Part shown: in pieces, positions 7,239-10,922 of the stretch
Layout: each line of letters begins with the position of its first letter
Position numbering within the stretch: position 1 is the stretch's first letter
NCBI GenBank assembly: GCA_963580095.1
Contig: CAUZJQ010000125.1
Location: forward strand, 1 to 10,922
Direction of reading: 5' to 3'
Origin: CAJWLW01 sp963580095
GTDB taxonomy: Bacteria; Verrucomicrobiota; Lentisphaeria; JABSQK01; CAJWLW01
DNA: 10,922 bases
The notes under the pieces: model-generated
What the model saw: the letters and a program-made list of their open reading frames with translations, nothing else
Databases searched by the model: none
What the model was told of the DNA's origin: nothing
Position numbers and translations under genes: made by a program

Positions 7239-7786
7239 TGAAAACATCGTGGGGCAAACCTGTGCATGTAATTTCATTCTGTAGAACGCTGCTGATCGTG
7301 CTGGCGGTCGCGGTGTGTACCGTCGCGGCAGACGATCTGCAGACACTGCGTAAGAAGGCTGAAGCGGGAGATGCCATCTCGCAGTTCAATCTCGGCTTGA
7401 TGTACGACAAGGGCGAGGGTGTGGCTGAGGACGATGCCGAGGCAGTGAAGTGGTTCCGCAAGGCGGCTGAGCAGGGACATGCCACCGCGCAGTTCAACCT
7501 CGGATTGATGTATCACAATGGCAGTGGGGTACCTAAGGACGATGTCGCGGCGGTGAAGTGGTACCGCAAGGCTGCTGAGCAGGGGCATGCGCAGGCGCAG
7601 TTCGACCTCGTCGTGCCCTACGCCTTGGGCTTTGGGCTGCCTAAGGACAATGCCGAGGCGATCACGTGGTGCCGCAAGGCTGCTGAGCAGGGGCATGCGA
7701 AAGCGCAAGCATACCTCGGCAGAATCTATGACAATGGCAACCAAAATTTTGGAGCAGGTACAGATGTCGTACCGCAAGGCTGCTGA
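7238..7786 (+). CDS. Sel1-repeat (TPR-like) exported protein, copy 1, truncated by frameshift
   Basis: A 182-aa product. The ATG at 7238 is chosen because the same start, MKTSWGKPVH, opens the downstream copy; GAGGG at 7229-7233 lies 4 nt upstream, while the ATG at 7235 would be too close. A leader with hydrophobic core TLLIVLAVAVCTVAA suggests export or membrane anchoring. Sel1 units of 36 residues follow, as in GDAISQFNLGLMYDKG and EAVKWFRKAAEQ; the DNA anchor GCTGAGCAG recurs at 7466, 7574 and 7682, each 108 bp apart. The next anchor is at 7782, only 100 bp on. The reading frame is lost there after YDNGNQNFG and stops at 7784-7786. Sel1 units form alpha-solenoids for protein-protein contacts, often in signalling or stress adaptors; the partner is unknown. 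The rest of the original protein continues in another frame (next entry). A short, still-expressed form is possible. Confidence 0.75.
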   Translation: MKTSWGKPVHVISFCRTLLIVLAVAVCTVAADDLQTLRKKAEAGDAISQFNLGLMYDKGEGVAEDDAEAVKWFRKAAEQGHATAQFNLGLMYHNGSGVPKDDVAAVKWYRKAAEQGHAQAQFDLVVPYALGFGLPKDNAEAITWCRKAAEQGHAKAQAYLGRIYDNGNQNFGAGTDVVPQGC

Positions 7787-8033
7787 GCAGGGGTATGCGG
7801 AAGCGCAGTACAAGCTTGCCTACTGCTACTTCCGTGGTATCGGTGTGGCTGATGACGATGTGGCGGCTTATGCGTGGCACAGCGTAGCGGCGGCGTCCGG
7901 GTATGAGAAGGCCCGTGGAATGCTTGCCATCACCAAGCCTATGCTGACAGCGTCAGAAGTTGAAAAGGGGCAGGTGATGGCACGCGAAATCTCCGAGCGG
8001 ATCGAGAAGCGAAAAGCGGCGGAGGGGCAGTGA
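7728..8033 (+). pseudogene. 3' part of Sel1 copy 1 in the shifted frame
   Basis: This frame carries the last Sel1 unit and the tail that copy 1 has lost: SYRKAAEQGYAEAQYKLAYC, YFRGIGVADDDVAAYAWHSVA, then TASEVEKGQVMAREISERIEK, ending at a TGA (8031-8033). The tail matches the end of the intact copy (PSELEKGEAMAREIFERIEK), so it is genuine coding sequence. Possible internal starts are ATG at 7728 and 7734, neither with a Shine-Dalgarno and neither with an export signal, so separate translation is doubtful. Restoring 8 bp near 7741-7770 would join it to copy 1 as a protein of about 266 aa. Its TGA overlaps the ATG of copy 2 as TGATG, which would couple their translation if it is read. Confidence 0.65.
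7741..7752. repeat. 12-bp perfect palindrome at the repeat break
   Basis: CCAAAATTTTGG is a perfect, AT-rich palindrome inside otherwise GC-rich Sel1 DNA. It lies exactly where the normal inter-unit segment (xGVPKDDAEAVKW) should be and where the 108-bp phase drops to 100. It could be a scar or a chance product of decay. Confidence 0.6.
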
Positions 8034-8734
8034 TGAAAACGTCGTGGGGCAAGCCTGTGCATATAATTCGGTTTTGTAGAACACTGCTGATCGTACTGAC
8101 GGTCGCGGTGTGTACTGTCGCGGCAGAAGATCTGGAAACACTGCGTAAGAAGGCTGAAGCGGGAGATGGTGTCGCGCAGTACAACCTCGGCTTGATGTGC
8201 GAGAAAGGCACCGGCCTGGCTGAGGACAAAGTTGAAGCAGCGAAGTGGTACCGCAAGGCTGCTGAACAGGGAGATGCCAACGCGCAGGTCGCCCTCGGCT
8301 TGATGTACTTCGGTGCCTCCGGCGTGCCTTTGGACTATGCCGAGGCGGTGAAGTGGTTCCGCAGTGCCGCTGAGCAGGGGCATGCCAAAGCGCAGAACAA
8401 CCTTGGCGGGATGTACTTCTCGGGCCGGGGTGTGCCTCAGGACGATGCCGAGGCAGTGAAGTGGTTCCGCAAGGCGGCTGAGCAGGGGCATGCCAAGGTG
8501 CAGTACAATCTCGGCGTGATATACGAAATGGGCCGGGGTGTAGCTGGGGACGATGTGGCTGCATATGCCTGGTACAGCGCAGCGGCAGCATCCGGCCATA
8601 ACAACGCCCGCAAAAATCGCGATAGGATCAAGGGAAAACTCACGCCTTCCGAACTTGAAAAGGGCGAGGCGATGGCCCGCGAAATCTTCGAGCGGATAGA
8701 GAAGGAGAAAGCGGCGGAGGCCCCTTCCTTTTGA
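8033..8734 (+). CDS. Sel1-repeat (TPR-like) exported protein, copy 2, intact
   Basis: A 233-aa protein starting at the ATG at 8033, with GGAGGGG ending 5 nt upstream; a GTG one codon earlier is less likely. The leader MKTSWGKPVHIIRFCRTLLI with core LLIVLTVAVCTVAA and a plausible cut before EDL indicates export. Four Sel1 units follow, including QYNLGLMCEKGTGLAED, VALGLMYFGASGVPLDYAEA, NNLGGMYFSGRGVPQDDAEA and YNLGVIYEMGRGVAGDD, with DNA anchors at 8261, 8369 and 8477 exactly 108 bp apart. The tail PSELEKGEAMAREIFERIEK is shared with copy 1, though the last residues (EAPSF) differ. Leader, first unit and tail are highly similar at DNA level to copy 1, so the two arose by tandem duplication. 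The likely role is a periplasmic or surface adaptor for protein-protein contacts; no catalytic motif is present. Confidence 0.88.
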   Translation: MKTSWGKPVHIIRFCRTLLIVLTVAVCTVAAEDLETLRKKAEAGDGVAQYNLGLMCEKGTGLAEDKVEAAKWYRKAAEQGDANAQVALGLMYFGASGVPLDYAEAVKWFRSAAEQGHAKAQNNLGGMYFSGRGVPQDDAEAVKWFRKAAEQGHAKVQYNLGVIYEMGRGVAGDDVAAYAWYSAAAASGHNNARKNRDRIKGKLTPSELEKGEAMAREIFERIEKEKAAEAPSF

Positions 8735-8777
8735 GTTCCATGCTCCCCACTGCCTTTCACTATCAAGCTGTGGCGGC

Positions 8778-9686
8778 ATGAACCAAATAGAACAATGGAA
8801 GCATGATGGCTATCTCGTCCATCGCAACGTCTTTGAGGAGGCGTTGATCGAGAATCTGCGGGAGGCCTGCGACGATTCTCTGGCCCAGTGGCAGCGCGAG
8901 AGCATCGCAGAAGGGGAACCCGGGGGATACTGCTACGGACCCAAGGCCTGGGTCATGCTCCACCTCAACCATCCCAAGTATCAACACCACCATCCTCAAC
9001 GTCTGGCTACACTGCTCAACGCCGTGGCCGATCCGCGCGTATTGGCCATTCTAAACGACATTTTTCGCGAGCCCGCCGTCTTCAGCCAAATCAACTACTA
9101 CATCGACCCGTTGCAATCGCGCCCGAACGGCTGGCACCGGGATTCCCAATTTCACGCCGAGTTCACCGGCGAAGACGAAACGTCGTCGATCCACCGCGAG
9201 GCTGATCCACCGCGCGAGATCCACATGCACATCCCCCTTGTGCCCACGGCTGCCTCCGAAGTAGTGCCCGGCTCCCACCTGCGCACGGACACCCCAGAGG
9301 AAGACCACATTCGCCGCGATGCCCCCGACTCAGACGAGATGCCCAACACACTGCGACTCCATCTCGAACCAGGTGACCTGGCATTCTTCCACGTCAACGC
9401 CCTACACCGCGGCCTTTATTTGCAAGGCGTTCCCCGCCGGACCATTGCCGTCACCTTAAACCGCGCTTCCGACCCCCGGCCCATAACAGCCGCAATGATG
9501 GAAAAACGAAGCGGCTACTTTCCGGCCTACCAGCCCTGGTTCTCAAACCCCAAATATCTCGACGGATGTTCGCCGGCTGCGCGTGAGTTTTATCAACGAT
9601 TTATCGATGTCTATGGAGAAAGTTGGCGTCCGGACTTCATGCAGAAATTGCCGCAGAGCTTGCAGGAGTATTTTACGAAATACTAA
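8778..9686 (+). CDS. phytanoyl-CoA dioxygenase (PhyH) family protein
   Basis: A 302-aa Fe(II)/2-oxoglutarate oxygenase of the PhyH family. The N-terminus (QWKHDGYLVHRNVF) is the usual opening of this family, supporting the ATG at 8778, although no good Shine-Dalgarno precedes it. The iron triad is visible: HxD in GWHRDSQFH (H120, D122) and the distal His in HVNALHRG (H210; H205 is an alternative), with R220/R221 in RRTIAVTL as the 2-oxoglutarate-binding arginine. LVPTAASEVVPGSHLR (~154-169) is the normal strand before the metal-distal part. Length is typical. PhyH proteins hydroxylate unactivated carbons of lipids or small natural products; the substrate is unknown. It lies 43 bp after Sel1 copy 2 on the same strand and could share its transcript. 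It separates two Sel1-derived segments. Confidence 0.9.
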   Translation: MNQIEQWKHDGYLVHRNVFEEALIENLREACDDSLAQWQRESIAEGEPGGYCYGPKAWVMLHLNHPKYQHHHPQRLATLLNAVADPRVLAILNDIFREPAVFSQINYYIDPLQSRPNGWHRDSQFHAEFTGEDETSSIHREADPPREIHMHIPLVPTAASEVVPGSHLRTDTPEEDHIRRDAPDSDEMPNTLRLHLEPGDLAFFHVNALHRGLYLQGVPRRTIAVTLNRASDPRPITAAMMEKRSGYFPAYQPWFSNPKYLDGCSPAAREFYQRFIDVYGESWRPDFMQKLPQSLQEYFTKY

Positions 9687-9696
9687 ACCGACCCCA

Positions 9697-9830
9697 GCTT
9701 GAGAAGGGCCAGGTGAGTTAGCGCGCGAAATCTCCGAGCGGATCGAGAAGCGGAAAGCGGCGAAGCGGCAGTGAAGTGGTAGCGCATGGCCGCTGAGCAG
9801 GGCCTTGCCAATGCGCCGACGACGCTAACC
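9697..9830 (+). pseudogene. second Sel1 relic: tail fused to an internal unit
   Basis: From ~9697 to 9773 the DNA matches the tail of Sel1 copy 1, with a near-identical core CGCGAAATCTCCGAGCGG and then GATCGAGAAGCGGAAAGCGG, ending in GGCAGTGA. It carries extra bases and a TAG (GTGAGTTAGCGC), so the frame is broken. It then runs directly into an internal Sel1 unit, GTGAAGTGG(T)AGCGCATGG, CCGCTGAGCAGGG, which would read VKW-stop-RMAAEQGLANA. In a real gene the tail is followed by a stop, not by another unit. The join lies in GGCAGTGA (9767-9774), which both parents share: tail end GGGGCAGTGA and unit GAGGCAGTGAAGTGG. This indicates a rearrangement or the remains of a further copy. Not expressed as protein. 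Confidence 0.72.
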
Positions 9831-9854
9831 AAGATAGGTCAAGCTTTTAGCTTT

Positions 9855-10148
9855 TCAGATCTCGTAATCGAATGCAACGAGGTCCGCATGGATCGGGCCG
9901 AGCAAGTCGGTGACCAGTGCCTGATGGACCGGGTGGGGTATGTACGCTTCAAGCGCTGCCCAGTCAGTGAAGCGCACGACTAACCCAAGCGTATAACCCT
10001 TGCTGTGGCTGCTTTTGTTTTCGCTGACGACCAGGCTGTGGATGCCGGGGATCTCCGTTGCCATGGCGTGTAAACCTTTAGTCAACGCTTCGATCTGAGC
10101 GGTCGTGGCGTTGTCATTGAATTTGAACAGGACGATGTGCTCGATCAT
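9855..10148 (-). CDS. Dabb (stress-responsive A/B barrel) domain protein
   Basis: A 97-aa single-domain protein, the usual length for stand-alone Dabb proteins (dimeric alpha/beta barrels, PF07876 class). It starts IEHIVLFKFND and contains ALTKGLHAMATEIPG, VVSENKSS, YTLGLVVRFTDWAALEAY and HPVHQALVTDLLGP, which are the standard helix and strand pattern with the conserved central HPxH segment. The ATG at 10148 gives the canonical N-terminus; an AAGAAG 9-14 nt upstream is a weak ribosome site. Functions in this family are poorly known; some members act in small-molecule or polyketide chemistry, and many occur beside sugar catabolism genes in marine bacteria. It is the only intact gene between the Sel1 relic and the broken hydrolase-like gene. 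Confidence 0.85.
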   Translation of the reverse strand: MIEHIVLFKFNDNATTAQIEALTKGLHAMATEIPGIHSLVVSENKSSHSKGYTLGLVVRFTDWAALEAYIPHPVHQALVTDLLGPIHADLVAFDYEI

Positions 10149-10243
10149 GAGGGGCTTCTTTTGTGTTGGGGGGTTCTCGCTAACGTAGGTCGATAGATCG
10201 TTTTGACGTGTCGTGCTTCACCTTACACCTCCGCGCCCTTCTG

Positions 10244-10630
10244 TTAATCATTTGAGCGGATAATGCCCGCCAATTCCTTCATGCCGTAGCCGTCCAGGGC
10301 GCCCGCGAAAGCTTAGTCCAACTCTCGTCGAAATGCCGCGAATTGCTCCGGGTCGGTGATGACGCGCCAGAAGAACACGCGTCCCGCGCTCAACCTGCTC
10401 TTGACTTGCTGCTGCACCTGTTCGACGGGAGTCGGTTCCGTGCCTTGGGCATAGACCATCAGATCGTCGGCGACGCCTTCCTCGATCCACTGCCGCCAGT
10501 CGAGCTTCATGCGGAACTGGATGCCGTCCACCCCGTAGCCGCACTGCCCGTCAGCGGTCGTGCCGGCAATGAACCGCCGGTCGGGGCCGATGGTCTCACG
10601 AATGCGCCGCGGTTTGTCGCGGGAAGCCAT
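10244..10630 (-). pseudogene. C-terminal fragment of a hydrolase-like (GHL/TIM-barrel) protein with in-frame stop
   Basis: The frame from the ATG at 10630 gives 105 residues to a TAA at 10313-10315, then stays open and protein-like for 22 more codons (AFAGALDGYGMKELAGIIRS) to a TAA at 10244-10246. This suggests that one sense codon became a stop. Visible motifs: IRETIGPDRRFIAGTTADGQ and KLDWRQWIEEGVADDLMVY, which recall late barrel strands of family-10-like glycosyl-hydrolase-related proteins (a WxxWVxEGxxDxL pattern), then GRVFFWRVITDPEQFAAFRR. The N-terminal two thirds expected of such a protein are missing: upstream lies unrelated DNA. The 105-aa form could still be translated. The family assignment is tentative, resting on one pattern. 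Confidence 0.5.
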
Positions 10631-10697
10631 GTATATATGAAGGCCCCGTCGGGGGGCGCACCGCCTCCTCCCCTAGCCGTTGTTCCGGCGGTATGCT

Positions 10698-10719
10698 GTC
10701 ACACTCTGGTCACACGCGG
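10698..10719. repeat. pair of GTCACAC motifs 11 bp apart
   Basis: GTCACAC occurs at 10698-10704 and 10709-10715. The spacing equals that of the exact 11-bp tandem repeat at 10894-10915, which carries the near-identical GTCACAG. On the - strand both pairs read TGTGAC-N5-TGTGAC and both end in TGTGACAG. Confidence 0.6.
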
Positions 10720-10835
10720 GTCCTTAGGTTTTGTAAAAACCACGGCAATTTAGATAGTTACAAAATTTTTTGGAGGTGGGGGGATCCCCAGCCTCGATCA
10801 CTTAAATATCTATAACTACAGTAGTCTGAGAAACC

Positions 10836-10922
10836 TTAAAATCCCGTGTGGCTGAATTGTGATACATGATAACACATAATGCCCCGGGTTTCTGTCACAG
10901 TGCAGTCACAGTGCAAAAAGGT
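10836..10922 (-). CDS. possible 3' end of a gene entering from the right (unidentified)
   Basis: On the - strand a frame is open from the window edge for 28 codons to a TAA at 10836-10838. It includes HCDCTVTETRGIM and YHVSQFSHTG. The VT/HCD-rich tail is reminiscent of the low-complexity C-termini of some environmental tyrosine recombinases, but no catalytic motif falls inside the window. It could equally be noncoding, since 28 open codons are not significant alone. Confidence 0.2.
   Translation of the reverse strand, partial: TFLHCDCTVTETRGIMCYHVSQFSHTGF
10894..10915. repeat. exact 11-bp tandem duplication (GTCACAGTGCA)
   Basis: Two identical, abutting copies lie at 10894-10904 and 10905-10915. 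One helical turn separates the copies, so a protein bound to both would sit on the same DNA face. A coding origin in the - strand frame above is also possible. Confidence 0.8.

Larger units (their letters stand above)
10631..10922. other. gene-poor right edge, partly AT-rich
   Basis: No complete gene is seen. A GC-rich block (10640-10680) upstream of the broken hydrolase-like gene contains a GCCCC...GGGGC hairpin. From ~10725 to 10885 the DNA is clearly richer in A and T than the rest of the window. A perfect GGGGATCCCC palindrome lies at 10780-10789. Repeats and a possible partial gene in this stretch are listed separately. Confidence 0.55.

Noticed and set aside
7238..8734. CRISPR-like or minisatellite array because of the regular 108-bp periodicity
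   Set aside because: The period equals 36 codons, the units are diverged and in frame, and they encode Sel1 repeats.
7868..8779. 303-codon open frame on the - strand across the Sel1 genes
   Set aside because: It repeats every 36 residues as the exact antisense of the Sel1 units; stop-free antisense frames are a by-product of the repeat.
10641..10656. GC-rich hairpin (GCCCC...GGGGC) as a terminator
   Set aside because: There is no T-run on either side, and it sits just upstream of a start codon rather than after a gene.
10771..10800. GGAGGTGGGGGGATCCCC on the + strand, resembling the reverse complement of a tmRNA or tRNA 3' end (an attachment site)
   Set aside because: The T-loop GTTCGA is absent and no matching 5' acceptor strand or cloverleaf can be drawn.

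Overview
The window is a GC-rich bacterial segment with no tRNA, rRNA or CRISPR visible. Its gene content points to a free-living polysaccharide or aquatic specialist of the kind seen in the PVC group (Lentisphaerota, Planctomycetota, Kiritimatiellota) or Latescibacterota/Poribacteria. It holds a sialidase, a secreted FG-GAP/ASPIC protein, a very large secreted CBM9-type protein, a PHP hydrolase, Sel1 repeat proteins, a PhyH-family oxygenase and a Dabb protein. The taxonomic placement is inference from family content, not from a marker gene.

Layout. (1) 3-449 (+) is the C-terminal end of an exo-alpha-sialidase that runs in from the left. (2) 520-1899 (-) is a secreted seven-bladed FG-GAP/VCBS protein with a C-terminal ASPIC/UnbV domain, convergent with the sialidase across a small perfect hairpin. 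(3) 1939-2216 is a gene-poor gap with a 7-bp tandem repeat and a decayed two-unit Sel1 relic on the + strand. (4) 2213-5311 (-) is a secreted protein of about 1030 aa with an N-terminal CBM9-like domain, a central barrel-like region that I cannot place in a named family, and a C-terminal beta-sandwich-like region. (5) 5312-6072 has no intact gene. It holds what looks like the C-terminal end of a mandelate racemase/muconate lactonizing enzyme and another unrecognised open fragment. (6) 6073-6960 (+) is an intact CehA-like PHP-domain protein. (7) 6976-7238 (+) is a pseudogene of a small conserved protein with one -1 frameshift. (8) 7238-8734 (+) carries two tandem, clearly duplicated Sel1 repeat genes. 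The first is broken by an 8-bp loss of repeat phase at a 12-bp perfect palindrome; the second is intact. (9) 8778-9686 (+) is an intact PhyH-family dioxygenase. (10) 9697-9830 (+) is a second Sel1 relic whose pieces are joined at a shared 8-bp sequence. (11) 9855-10148 (-) is a Dabb protein. (12) 10244-10630 (-) is the broken C-terminal part of a hydrolase-like protein with an in-frame stop. (13) 10631-10922 is a noncoding, partly AT-rich stretch with two pairs of 11-bp-spaced GTCACA motifs. It may hold the last codons of a gene entering from the right on the - strand.

How it fits together. The left half looks like accessory carbohydrate catabolism: sialidase, a CBM9-type secreted protein and a relic of a sugar-acid-dehydratase-like enzyme. 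The right half is a locus in turnover. There are seven broken genes or fragments in about 8.5 kb, and three of them derive from one Sel1 family whose members start at the same TGATG junction and share a conserved leader and tail. I do not see a well-formed new defence or biosynthetic system. The most original signals are the Sel1 duplication and decay pattern, the uncharacterised 1030-aa secreted protein, and the 11-bp-spaced repeat pairs at the right edge.
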